Origin: Coprenecus sp902388455
GTDB taxonomy: Bacteria > Bacteroidota > Bacteroidia > Bacteroidales > UBA932
Length of the DNA: 64,000 nt
Direction of reading: 5' to 3'
Assembly (NCBI GenBank): GCA_963931615.1
Contig: OZ007032.1
Location: 558,001 to 622,000, forward strand
Shown: piece after piece, positions 1 through 8,078 of the stretch
Layout: each line of letters opens with the position of its first letter
How positions within the stretch are numbered: position 1 is the first letter of the stretch
Translations under genes and position numbers: made by a program
Notes under the pieces: generated by a model
Told to the model about the DNA's origin: nothing
The model's input: the letters and a program-made list of their open reading frames with translations, nothing else
Database searches by the model: none

Positions 1-67
1 TGGATAAATGTCAGTAGGAGTGTGCCGCTAAGGCATGTGCAGTATGTACTTCCGCCGGAGTCCCTTT

Positions 68-272
68 GGAGAAAAAGCATCCTCGCAGCGGCAACGGTAA
101 GTGCTGCTGCACCTGTTTTTTGTAAAAGGCCGATAAATAAGAACTTGCAGAAGTGACGAGAGCTTTTCGTGCGTCCCGAAGTGTCCGAAAAGGACACGTT
201 GAAAATAGAACGCATTGATTGTGAGGTAATTGTGATTTTGTGCCGTGTATCTGCTTACCGTTGTCTGAAATC
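68..272. repeat. 205-bp direct repeat, copy A
   Basis: This stretch recurs in the same orientation at 7753..7957. By eye the copies differ at about 18 of 205 positions, nearly all transitions, plus two 1-base length changes in A and T runs, so identity is about 91 percent. No credible gene lies inside. One small dyad is visible near 190 (GTGTCC, loop GAAAA, GGACAC). The two copies bound the TonB/TPR/OMP segment. The element could be an intergenic mobile repeat, a structured RNA or the edge of a duplication; the sequence does not decide. Confidence 0.85.
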
Positions 273-521
273 GCAGCATTTGTCCTACCAGCCTCAGGGG
301 CCCTTCCCAGCGGCCCTACCCCGGATTCCTATCCGGAAGGTGCCGACCAACCGACACCTCTGGAGAGATTGCGCCTAAAAGACAAGACCTGAATGCTGGC
401 TGTGAATAACATTTTACATAGCGAAAAATCGTGTAAATATCTGATTGTTACGATGGTGTGACGGAGTGTCCGCCATCCTGCCTGTGAATTTATTTATTGC
501 CCCGGATGAGCCGTTCAGTAG
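273..521. other. non-coding stretch with short hairpins
   Basis: No gene is supported here. Two small dyads are visible: CCGGAT/ATCCGG near 332..347 and AGGTG/CACCT near 340..361. They have no T run, so they are not convincing terminators. The first 67 bases of the window likewise hold nothing recognisable and may be the tail of an upstream region. Confidence 0.4.
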
Positions 522-547
522 TATGTTTGTGGAAAATTTTCACAAAC
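522..547 (+). promoter_or_regulatory. -7 box TATGTTTG overlapped by a 23-bp inverted repeat
   Basis: TATGTTTG at 522..529 matches the Bacteroidota -7 consensus TAnnTTTG and lies 30 bases before the chosen start at 559. The sequence 525..547 is a near-perfect inverted repeat (GTTTGTG, A4T4 centre, CACAAAC, one base short of symmetry). Its overlap with the -7 box suggests a repressor operator; that role is inferred. Confidence 0.5.
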
Positions 548-558
548 ACGACACGAAC

Positions 559-1605
559 ATGAACATGCCATCACGCTTAACCGCCATCCTCCTGGCCGCC
601 GTATCCGCGCTCTGCGCCTCGGCCTCCCCCCGCGACCTCAAAGGAAAAGTGACCGACCCGTCCGGAGCTCCCGTTGAGTCGGCACTCGTCGTCCTGATGT
701 CCGGGACAGACAGCACCGTCATGGATTTTACATACGCCGACACCTCCGGATTCTTCTCGCTTGACGGTATTTCCGACGGGGCATTTGTGGAAGTATCCTT
801 CATAGGATTTGAAAAGGTCCTGAGACCGGTGACTGAGGATTTCCTGACCATAGTCCTGGAGCCGTCCGTGGAGCGGCTGGACGAGGTGACGGTTACCGCC
901 AGCAGGGGGCTCGTGGACAGGCGCCCCGGCAGGCTGGTCTACTCGCCTCCGGCAGAGGTGGCCGCTGCGGTAAACGCATACACCATATTGGGGTACGCGC
1001 CGCTTGTGACCGTCAACCGTGAAAACGTCTCGGTGGTGGGCGGGAAGAACGCTGAGATATGGATAGACGGCCGCAAGCCTGTGATGGGGCAGGAGGCGGC
1101 AATGGACATCCTGCGCAACACCTCCGCTGACAAAATCGAGAAAATCGAGGTCGTCACCTCTCCCGGAGCGTCCTTCAGGGCTGCTGCCGGCAAGGCTGTA
1201 ATCAATATCGTGTACAAGAAGGAACCCGGCCGGGGATTTGATGGAAGCGCCAGTGCCGAGGGCATTTACCAGTTCAATAAAGTCTCGCCCCAGGCGTCCC
1301 TGAACTACAGCTACGCCTCACCCACGAGATCCCTGACATGGGAGATTCCGGACAGGCACCAGCTGGGCTTCTCCTTCTCCAAGCAGTTCGGTTTCGGAGG
1401 GACGATAAGCATAGACGCCATAGACATACTCGGAAGCTTCGGCCCCAGGTTCTTCTCCACGGACAGCTACTCATACAGGCGCAACCTCCGTACCTATCCC
1501 GGAATCTTCATATTCACTTACAGGCAGACCTTCGGGGACAAATTTGTCAGGAAGGCGTCGAACCGCTCCGCCGGAGGACTTCAGGGCAGGATAAAAGGCG
1601 AATGA
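559..1605 (+). CDS. TonB-dependent receptor-like outer-membrane protein, internally deleted
   Basis: From ATG 559 the product has 348 residues. A longer frame opens at 445, but 559 is followed by a signal peptide (MNMPSRLTAILLAAVSALCA) and lies just after the promoter. Then come a carboxypeptidase-regulatory-like beta-sandwich (about 25-105) and a TonB plug (about 110-225, with KIEKIEVVTSPGA). The last 90 residues look like the C-terminal strands of an outer-membrane barrel of the PF14905 type (GFSFSKQFGFGGTISIDA) with a normal end. Family members are about 750-800 residues, so roughly 400 residues of barrel are missing in frame, around residue 240. It probably cannot form a full 22-strand channel; it may be a relic or a reduced signalling form. 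Its end runs into the promoter of the next gene. Confidence 0.7.
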   Translation: MNMPSRLTAILLAAVSALCASASPRDLKGKVTDPSGAPVESALVVLMSGTDSTVMDFTYADTSGFFSLDGISDGAFVEVSFIGFEKVLRPVTEDFLTIVLEPSVERLDEVTVTASRGLVDRRPGRLVYSPPAEVAAAVNAYTILGYAPLVTVNRENVSVVGGKNAEIWIDGRKPVMGQEAAMDILRNTSADKIEKIEVVTSPGASFRAAAGKAVINIVYKKEPGRGFDGSASAEGIYQFNKVSPQASLNYSYASPTRSLTWEIPDRHQLGFSFSKQFGFGGTISIDAIDILGSFGPRFFSTDSYSYRRNLRTYPGIFIFTYRQTFGDKFVRKASNRSAGGLQGRIKGE

Positions 1606-1621
1606 TGACGGGATTTCATGC

Positions 1622-1629
1622 TATCTTTG
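1622..1629 (+). promoter_or_regulatory. -7 box TATCTTTG, ATG only 4 bases downstream
   Basis: TATCTTTG matches the Bacteroidota -7 consensus. The ATG of the TPR-HTH gene begins at 1634, so transcription would start at or next to the start codon, implying a leaderless mRNA. The paralogue at 5026 has the same arrangement (TATCTTTGCAGCATG). Confidence 0.6.
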
Positions 1630-1633
1630 CAGC

Positions 1634-3379
1634 ATGAAAATTCTATACCTGATAGTACTGCTCTGCTCACTGTGCTCGTGCTCAGGCAGGCACGTGAGCC
1701 GGTATCCTGAGCTTGCCGCCGCGGACTCCCTTATGATGACGGATCCGCAGGGTGCCCTCGGCATTCTGAGCGGTATTGACAGTGCGGAGGTCGGGAGAAT
1801 GGACAGAGAGGACCGTGCATTCCATACCCTGCTCATGACGGAGGCGGAGTATAAGAACTACCTGCCTGTAGCAGAGGACACCGCGGTGTCGGAAGCAGTA
1901 AGTTATTACCGCCGCCGCGGACCAGAAGAGCTGCTGGCCCGTGCGCTGGTCATGCAGGGTGCGGTGCTCTCGGAGCGAGGCGACGCAGAGGGTGCGATGC
2001 TCGCCTATAAGGAGGCGGAGCCTTTAGTCGAACGTATGGGCAATATGGAGCAGTTAGGTCTGCTCCATACCCGTATAGCCTCGCTCTACAGAAGTAGTTT
2101 TGTGAACGAACAGGCGGCTATTCTCAGATATAGAAAAGCACTCGAGTGTTTTGAGAAAGCAGAACTGCCCGAACGTATTATGTCTGCCCATCTTTCTCTG
2201 TCCAGAATATTGATGATTGACTCAGTAGATAAAGCCATTCCTCATTTGGAGAAGGCATTGTCAATGGCAGAGCAGTATGATAATCGACTCTGTGGCCTCT
2301 CTGCATTTGACCTTCTCTGTTATGTCTATGAACCTGATGACGATGCAAGGAAAATCTTAGACTTGACCAAGAGAGCCCTCTCACAGTATGGAGAGATACC
2401 TCAAAATATTGCCGAGGAGAGTCTATACAATGATTTTCAATATTTTACCATAAAATGCTATATTGGTTTAAAGATGGCAGACTCTGCCCAGTTCTATTGT
2501 GAGTCTATTAAGGCCTACAGTCAGGCGGACAGTCTTCTAATCTACTTGCTTTTTAAAGAGATTGCAGAGTTGGAAAATAACAGTAATGACATACTGATAA
2601 ACCAAAGTCACGCACATAGAATAGAGTTGGCAATATTGGAGGAAGGCTACGAATCCCAGCTCCGGGACTCGGAGCTGCGGTATGACCACTCCCGGCTTGA
2701 GGCGGAGCTGTACAGACGGGAGAGGAGTATCCTGCTGCTTACCGTCATTTTCCTTCTGTCAGCCGCGGCGGTGGCAGCTGTCATCTTCCTCCTCAGGACA
2801 ATGCTCCGGCGGCAGAGGGCCGAGGCCCGCAGGTTCAAGGCCCTGGCGGATATCCGCGGGAAGGAGCTGGACCGTCAGACAGCGGAGAGCAACAGCCTGC
2901 GGGAGGAGAAAATCCATGAGGAGGAGGCAAGAAAATCCATGGAGCAGATGTTCCGCCGCTATGCTGCGGCCAACAGCGGCCTGATGCGGTTCTACAACCT
3001 GACCTACAGTACCATGCGCAAGATCATCGACATCTACGACATCCATCAGAGCAATCCCGCTCACCTTCTTGACAGATCCGTGGACGTCGCCCGCGACTTC
3101 ATCCGCGGCATCAACACCTACGGTGACGCGAGCACCCTGATAGACACCGTGTACCCGGGGTTCCTCAGCGGATTGTTCTCGGAATATCCCGGCCTGTCAA
3201 AGGACGAGCGGTACCTTATAATCCTCACCTGCCTCGGATATCCCGCCAGCACATTGTGCACCATCCTCGACATCAGCGAGACCAACCTCAGCACGCGCAA
3301 GACCAGACTCGCCCGTAAAATGGGCCTCGACGGCAGCCTCGCCAAGTATCTCAGCAGCCGCTTGGCCGAAAATTGCTAA
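1634..3379 (+). CDS. TPR membrane lipoprotein with C-terminal HTH (regulator), paralogue 1
   Basis: The 581-residue protein starts with a lipoprotein-like signal (MKILYLIVLLCSLCSCSG, possible lipobox LCSC). An alpha-helical TPR-like region covers about 20-345, one membrane helix lies at about 356-380 (LLLTVIFLL then AAVIFLL), a charged coiled coil follows, and the C-terminus (about 515-575) reads as a helix-turn-helix of the LuxR-like kind (LSKDERYLIILTCLGY ... LSTRKTRLARKMGL). This layout is common in Bacteroidota one-component membrane regulators: periplasmic or surface sensing by TPRs, DNA binding in the cytoplasm. The target is unknown. Residues 1-135 and 335-575 are almost identical to the paralogue at 5026, whereas the middle is much more different, which suggests different ligands with shared output. 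Confidence 0.75.
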   Translation: MKILYLIVLLCSLCSCSGRHVSRYPELAAADSLMMTDPQGALGILSGIDSAEVGRMDREDRAFHTLLMTEAEYKNYLPVAEDTAVSEAVSYYRRRGPEELLARALVMQGAVLSERGDAEGAMLAYKEAEPLVERMGNMEQLGLLHTRIASLYRSSFVNEQAAILRYRKALECFEKAELPERIMSAHLSLSRILMIDSVDKAIPHLEKALSMAEQYDNRLCGLSAFDLLCYVYEPDDDARKILDLTKRALSQYGEIPQNIAEESLYNDFQYFTIKCYIGLKMADSAQFYCESIKAYSQADSLLIYLLFKEIAELENNSNDILINQSHAHRIELAILEEGYESQLRDSELRYDHSRLEAELYRRERSILLLTVIFLLSAAAVAAVIFLLRTMLRRQRAEARRFKALADIRGKELDRQTAESNSLREEKIHEEEARKSMEQMFRRYAAANSGLMRFYNLTYSTMRKIIDIYDIHQSNPAHLLDRSVDVARDFIRGINTYGDASTLIDTVYPGFLSGLFSEYPGLSKDERYLIILTCLGYPASTLCTILDISETNLSTRKTRLARKMGLDGSLAKYLSSRLAENC

Positions 3380-3384
3380 CTTTG
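3377..3384 (+). promoter_or_regulatory. -7 box TAACTTTG
   Basis: It matches the Bacteroidota -7 consensus, overlaps the stop codon of the TPR-HTH gene and lies 19 bases before ATG 3404, so the AlbA_2 gene likely has its own promoter. Confidence 0.55.
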
Positions 3385-3403
3385 CTCCAAATCTACAGAT
3401 AGC

Positions 3404-4855
3404 ATGACCGACAACGAACTGACAAAACTTATAGATGCGCTAATATCTTTCCCTTACGAGACAGAGTGGGTGGAATTCAAGCGTAATTTCCATTCTCCGG
3501 AAGAAATCGGCGAGCGCCTTTCTGCTTTGTCCAATTCGGCTTGTCTGCATAACAAGCCTTATGGATACTTGGTTTTCGGTGTGGACGATACCACCCACGA
3601 GATTATAGGCACTACGTTCAGAATCAAATCCCACAAGAAAGGAAATGAGGAACTCGAAATGTGGCTTGCCTTGCGTCTCAACCCCAGGATTGATTTTGAA
3701 ACCTACGAATTTGACTGCTGCGGAGGCCGGCATATATCCATGTTCCGCGTACCTGCAGCAGTAAACGTACCGGTAGAATTTACTAACGAAGCATATATAA
3801 GAGTCGGCTCCCTGACCAAGAAACTAACGATGTTCAAGGACAAAGAAGCCAAGATATGGAACAGGAACAACGGTAAGCCCCTGGATAAAATCACAGTAAA
3901 GCAAAACCTTTCTGTTTCCGAGGTCATCTCTCTCCTGTCAGTAGAGACCTATTTCGACTTGATGGGACTTCCGTTGCCTACCACACAGCAGGCTATAGTA
4001 GACAGGTTCAGGAGTGAGAGTTTCATCACCGATGATGAGACCGGACTGGCTATAACAGAGCTTGGAGCAATTCTGTTGGCCAAAGACCTGTCCGACTTTG
4101 ACCATCTCCGTCGCAAAGCCGTGCGCGTGATAGTCTACAGGGGCAGTGGTAAACAGGAAACAGAGCGGGAACAGATATTCATGAAAGGTTACGCGCTTTC
4201 GTTCAGTACCATGATAGACTGGATTGCCGGGCAACTTCCGGCGGACGAGAGAATAGGCCGGGCTCTCCGGGAAAATATCACATCCTATCCGCAGGTTACA
4301 ATCAGAGAGATAGTGGCCAACATGATTATACACCAGGACTTCGCGCAGTCTGGCTTCCCAATGATTGAGATATACTCCAATCGTATGGAAATCTCAAATC
4401 CAGGTATTCCCCTTATCAGTACCGACAGGTTTATTGACGAATACATATCGCGCAACGATAGCCTTGCCGACATTATGCGCAGAATGGGTTTCTGCGAGGA
4501 AAAGGGCAGCGGCATGGATAAAGCCATGACAGGCAGCGAGACGTACATGCTCCCGCCGCTCCGCTTCACCGTTTCAGAGAACAGGACCACTGTCACACTG
4601 TTTTCGTATCGTCCGCTTTCGGAATTGACAAGACAGGAAAAACTGGCCGCATGCTACCAGCATGCTTGCCTCAGGTATGTCAATGGCGAGATGCTGACCA
4701 ATCAGACACTGCGTCGGAGACTCGGCATAGAACAGAAAAACTACTCAATGGTATCCAGATTGATAAAAGAGGCACTGGAAAACGGATTGATTAAGGACGC
4801 CGATCCCGGGAATAACAGTAAAAAATACAAAGGTTACCTGCCATACTGGGCCTGA
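3404..4855 (+). CDS. AlbA_2 (Schlafen-type) / HATPase_c_4 putative DNA- or RNA-binding regulator
   Basis: The 483-residue protein has the layout of 'ATP-binding protein, RecG-related' annotations. An AlbA_2 domain covers about 15-145 (ETEWVEFKRNF ... GYLVFGVDD ... AYIRVGSLTKKL). A GHKL-like HATPase_c_4 region lies at about 290-375 (TIREIVANMIIHQDF ... RMEISNPG ... EKGSGMDKAM). A winged-helix-like tail follows (about 410-483). These proteins are widespread, often near mobile or defence islands, and few have a proven role; nucleic-acid binding is inferred from the family. It sits alone between two nearly identical TPR-HTH genes, with its own -7 box. Confidence 0.75.
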   Translation: MTDNELTKLIDALISFPYETEWVEFKRNFHSPEEIGERLSALSNSACLHNKPYGYLVFGVDDTTHEIIGTTFRIKSHKKGNEELEMWLALRLNPRIDFETYEFDCCGGRHISMFRVPAAVNVPVEFTNEAYIRVGSLTKKLTMFKDKEAKIWNRNNGKPLDKITVKQNLSVSEVISLLSVETYFDLMGLPLPTTQQAIVDRFRSESFITDDETGLAITELGAILLAKDLSDFDHLRRKAVRVIVYRGSGKQETEREQIFMKGYALSFSTMIDWIAGQLPADERIGRALRENITSYPQVTIREIVANMIIHQDFAQSGFPMIEIYSNRMEISNPGIPLISTDRFIDEYISRNDSLADIMRRMGFCEEKGSGMDKAMTGSETYMLPPLRFTVSENRTTVTLFSYRPLSELTRQEKLAACYQHACLRYVNGEMLTNQTLRRRLGIEQKNYSMVSRLIKEALENGLIKDADPGNNSKKYKGYLPYWA

Positions 4856-4856
4856 T

Positions 4857-4989
4857 CTTATGTGACCGTCATGTGACTGAAGTTCTTTTCTGTACTCTCG
4901 GCATAGAGTCTTGTACTTCGTTCTTTGTTGAATATCAACATGTCTGACTAACGATAAAGACCTTGTCTTATGTGACTGTCATGTGACCG
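4857..4989 (+). promoter_or_regulatory. two copies of a 23-bp direct repeat with paired TGTGAC half-sites
   Basis: The unit CTTATGTGAC[C/T]GTCATGTGAC occurs at 4857..4879 and 4967..4989, 110 bases apart. Each unit holds two ATGTGAC half-sites 11 bases apart, about one helical turn. The second unit ends about 25 bases before the -7 box at 5014, a position suited to an activator. The upstream paralogue at 1634 has no such sites. The regulator is unknown. Confidence 0.55.
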
Positions 4990-5013
4990 CCATACGTTTT
5001 ATCCCTTATTGCG

Positions 5014-5021
5014 TATCTTTG
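5014..5021 (+). promoter_or_regulatory. -7 box TATCTTTG, ATG 4 bases downstream
   Basis: Same box and spacing as at 1622; the start codon at 5026 would lie at or next to the transcription start. Confidence 0.6.
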
Positions 5022-5025
5022 CAGC

Positions 5026-6777
5026 ATGAAAATTCTATACCTGATAGTACTGCTCTGCTCACTGTGCTCGTGCACAGGCAGGCACGTGAGCCGGTATCCT
5101 GAGCTTGCTGCCGCGGACTCCCTGATGATGACGGATCCGCAGGGTGCCCTTGACATTCTGAGCGGTATCGACAGTGCGGAGATCGGGAGAATGGACAGAG
5201 AGGACCGTGCATTCCATACCCTGCTCATGACGGAGGCGGAGTATAAGAACTACCTGCCTGTAGCAGAGGACACCGCGGTGTCGGAAGCAGTAAGTTATTA
5301 CCGCCGCCGCGGACCAGAAGAGCTGCTGGCCCGTGCGCTGGTCATGCAGGGTGCGGTGCTCTCGGAGCGAGGCGACGCGGAGGGTGCGATGCTCGCCTAC
5401 AAAGAGGCGGAGCCCTTGATCGAGCGCACGGACGACATGGAGCAGCTCGGTTTGCTCCACACTCGTCTCGCATCACTCTACCAGATGAGCCTGGTGAATA
5501 AACCAAGCACTGTCCTCAGATACAGGAAAGCACTTGACTGCTTTGAGAAAGCAGATTTGCCGGAGCGAATTATGTTCACTGAAGTTTCTCTCGCCAGAGT
5601 ATTGATTGTTGACTCAACAGACAAGGCCATACCCCATTTGGAGAAAGCATTCTCAATGGCAGAACAGTACGGAAACCGGCTCTGCGGCCTCTCTGCACTT
5701 GACCTTCTCTGTTATGTCTATGAATCTGAGGATGATGCAAGAAGAACCGTCAACTTGGCCAAGAAAGCCTTCTCACAGTACGGGGATAAGCCTCAGAACA
5801 TTGTAGAAGAGAATCTATACAATAATCTGCTGAACAGCACAGCAACAGCTTATATTAAAATGGGCGAAGCTGACTCCGCACGAATATATTGCGACTTTCT
5901 TCAAATTCGTAACCAGGCTGACAGTCTTTATTTATACAACCTTTACAAAGACATAGCGGCACTGGAAAACGACAGCGAGAAAATGCTGAGATATCAGGAG
6001 AATGCACACAGAATAGAGTTGTCAATCCTGGAGGAAGGCTACGAATCCCAGCTCCGGGACTCGGAACTGCGGTATGACCACTCCCGGCTCGAGGCGGAGC
6101 TGTACAGACGGGACAGGAGTATCCTGCTGCTTACCGTCATTTTCCTTCTGTCAGGCGCGGCGGTGACAGCTGTGATCTTCCTCCTCAGGACAATGCTCCG
6201 GCGGCAGAGGGCCGAGGCCCGCAGGTTCAAGGCCCTGGCGGATATCCGCGGGAAGGAGCTGGACCGTCAGACAGCGGAGAGCAACAGCCTTCGTGAGGAG
6301 AAAATCCATGAGGAGGAGGCAAGAAAATCCATGGAGCAGATGTTCCGCCGCTATGCTGCTGCCAACAGCGGCCTGATGCGGTTCTACAACCTTACCTACA
6401 GTACCATGCGTAAGATCATCGACATCTACGACATCCATCAGAGCAATCCCGCTCACCTTCTTGACAGATCCGTGGACGTCGCCCGCGACTTCATCCGCGG
6501 CATCAACACCTACGGTGACGCGAGCACCCTGATAGACACCGTGTACCCGGGGTTCCTCAGCGGACTGTTCTCGGAATATCCCGGCCTGTCGAAGGACGAG
6601 CGGTACCTTATAATCCTCACCTGCCTCGGATATCCCGCCAGCACATTGTGCACCATCCTCGACATCAGCGAGACCAACCTCAGCACGCGCAAGACCAGAC
6701 TCGCCCGTAAAATGGGCCTCGACGGCAGCCTCGCAAAGTACCTCAGCAGCCGCTTGGCCGCCTGGGGAAAGCGGTAA
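5026..6777 (+). CDS. TPR membrane lipoprotein with C-terminal HTH (regulator), paralogue 2
   Basis: This 583-residue protein has the same layout as paralogue 1 at 1634: lipoprotein-like signal (SLCSCTG), TPR-like helices to about 345, one membrane helix at about 357-380, coiled coil, and a C-terminal HTH. The N-terminal 135 residues and everything after about residue 335 differ from paralogue 1 at only a handful of positions. In between, identity falls to roughly 60 percent by eye, clearest around 255-315, so the putative sensing part has diverged while the ends are kept alike. The last residues also differ (AAWGKR against AENC). It has its own promoter with TGTGAC repeats upstream and is followed by an outer-membrane protein gene that could be a target. 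Confidence 0.75.
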   Translation: MKILYLIVLLCSLCSCTGRHVSRYPELAAADSLMMTDPQGALDILSGIDSAEIGRMDREDRAFHTLLMTEAEYKNYLPVAEDTAVSEAVSYYRRRGPEELLARALVMQGAVLSERGDAEGAMLAYKEAEPLIERTDDMEQLGLLHTRLASLYQMSLVNKPSTVLRYRKALDCFEKADLPERIMFTEVSLARVLIVDSTDKAIPHLEKAFSMAEQYGNRLCGLSALDLLCYVYESEDDARRTVNLAKKAFSQYGDKPQNIVEENLYNNLLNSTATAYIKMGEADSARIYCDFLQIRNQADSLYLYNLYKDIAALENDSEKMLRYQENAHRIELSILEEGYESQLRDSELRYDHSRLEAELYRRDRSILLLTVIFLLSGAAVTAVIFLLRTMLRRQRAEARRFKALADIRGKELDRQTAESNSLREEKIHEEEARKSMEQMFRRYAAANSGLMRFYNLTYSTMRKIIDIYDIHQSNPAHLLDRSVDVARDFIRGINTYGDASTLIDTVYPGFLSGLFSEYPGLSKDERYLIILTCLGYPASTLCTILDISETNLSTRKTRLARKMGLDGSLAKYLSSRLAAWGKR

Positions 6778-6918
6778 TTGCGTCCGCACCAACGGTGATG
6801 TGACCTTTAAAATGTGGAAGCATGTAGGGTGTATGTGCTTGTATAAAAGCAGTTTGATACTTGAAGGCCGCGCTGTGGCCCGTGATTTTATTTTTATCTT
6901 GCCGGAACTTTTCCATAT

Positions 6919-6926
6919 TATATTTG
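6919..6926 (+). promoter_or_regulatory. -7 box TATATTTG
   Basis: It matches the consensus and lies 30 bases before ATG 6957. This supports that start over an ATG at 6861 that would be upstream of the promoter. Confidence 0.6.
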
Positions 6927-6956
6927 CGGCCTGAACCATATAACCGAATCAGAATC

Positions 6957-7739
6957 ATGAGCAAGCTTTCATCACTGTACGCGGCCATCACAATATGCAT
7001 GTTTGCCGCAGTGTGTAATCCCGCCGTCCTTACAGCGCAGAACACTGTCAGACTCTACGGCGGCATCGGTTACTGGGGACTCTATTCCGAGTACTCCGGT
7101 CCGGCAGCCGGCGGCGGAGTGAACTTCGGGCAGAGATACCGAGCCACAGCTGTCTACGGATTCAGCTATCAGAGAGACTTAGTGCGCAGATTGTCCCTGG
7201 AGCTGGACGTACAGAACTCCTACCGCAACACGTTTCCGGACATCGCGGATGCTCCGGCCGTCACCACGACGGACAGCCCGGGAGGCTGTGAGGGCCTTGC
7301 CGATATGCCGTCAGTGCGCGACTATATCGACCGGTGGATAGCGGCGGGGAACGACCCCAACAATCTCACCTGGCTGCGTCACAACTCCTTGGCCGTCTCG
7401 GTCCGTCCAGTATTCCATATGATTGACACCGAGCATCACCGCTTCTCCGCCTATGCCGGCATCGGATGGTACTTTGCCGACGGCCTCTGCTTTGAGACGG
7501 CGGCCCTGTTCCCGGAGATTGAGCCCGAAAACTACACCGCCTCCACCTGGCAGTACCATGTCTCCGGCCTGACGGGCAACGCGGGCCTGCGCTATGAGTA
7601 CACCTTCCTCGAGCACTACATGGTCGGCCTGGACGCAGGAGTGACATTCAACGACAGCGGTGCCCCTTGGCAGGATGACCGCACCATGCTCACTGCCACG
7701 GATGCCCGTGCGCTGGTGTACGTGGGTTTCAGATTCTAA
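6957..7739 (+). CDS. outer-membrane beta-barrel protein, unknown role
   Basis: From ATG 6957 the product has 260 residues. A signal peptide (about 1-27, ending near VLTAQ) is followed by alternating polar and aromatic strands (VRLYGGIGYWGLYSE, NAGLRYEYTFLEHYMVG) and ends in the aromatic residue typical of outer-membrane barrels (VYVGFRF). This fits an 8-10 strand barrel of the OmpA/OmpW size class. An insert at about 85-130, rich in Pro, Asp and Thr, may be an exposed loop. No function can be assigned. It is the last gene before the second copy of the 205-bp repeat. Confidence 0.65.
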   Translation: MSKLSSLYAAITICMFAAVCNPAVLTAQNTVRLYGGIGYWGLYSEYSGPAAGGGVNFGQRYRATAVYGFSYQRDLVRRLSLELDVQNSYRNTFPDIADAPAVTTTDSPGGCEGLADMPSVRDYIDRWIAAGNDPNNLTWLRHNSLAVSVRPVFHMIDTEHHRFSAYAGIGWYFADGLCFETAALFPEIEPENYTASTWQYHVSGLTGNAGLRYEYTFLEHYMVGLDAGVTFNDSGAPWQDDRTMLTATDARALVYVGFRF

Positions 7740-7752
7740 ATTTGCCTCGAAT

Positions 7753-7957
7753 GGAGAAAAGCATCCTCGCAGCGGCAACGGTAAGTGCTGCAGCACCTGT
7801 TTTTTTGTAAAAGGCCGATAAATAAGAACTTACAAAAGTAACGAGAGCTTTTCGCACACCCCGAAGTGTCCGAAAAGAGCACGTTAAAAATAGAACGTAT
7901 TGATTGTGAAGCAATTGTGATTTTACGCCGTGTATCTGCTTACCGTTGTCTGAAATC
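7753..7957. repeat. 205-bp direct repeat, copy B
   Basis: Same orientation as copy A at 68..272 and about 91 percent identical by eye, with the differences almost all transitions. It begins 14 bases after the stop of the outer-membrane protein gene. The 83 bases between its end and the terminator at 8045 (7958..8040) hold nothing recognisable apart from a GC-rich purine stretch. Confidence 0.85.
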
Positions 7958-8044
7958 AATAAACACGAACGGCTCGCGGCCTGTTCGGAGCGAAGCGACC
8001 AAGCCTCCCTGAGGGTGAGGGGAGGTCTGGAGGGGGTAGAAAAA

Positions 8045-8068
8045 AGCCCGCAGCAACTGCTGCAGGCT
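8045..8068 (-). terminator. Rho-independent terminator of tRNA-Ser
   Basis: Stem GCC/GGC plus GCAGC/GCTGC with a 4-base loop, followed on the minus strand by a run of Ts (A run at 8038..8045). It lies 10 bases downstream of the tRNA. The T run at 8068..8074 means it could also stop plus-strand transcription. Confidence 0.8.
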
Positions 8069-8078
8069 TTTTTTAGTG

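Noticed and set aside
445..558. Upstream start for the TonB-like protein
   Set aside because: It precedes the promoter and would hide the signal peptide; ATG 559 is preferred.
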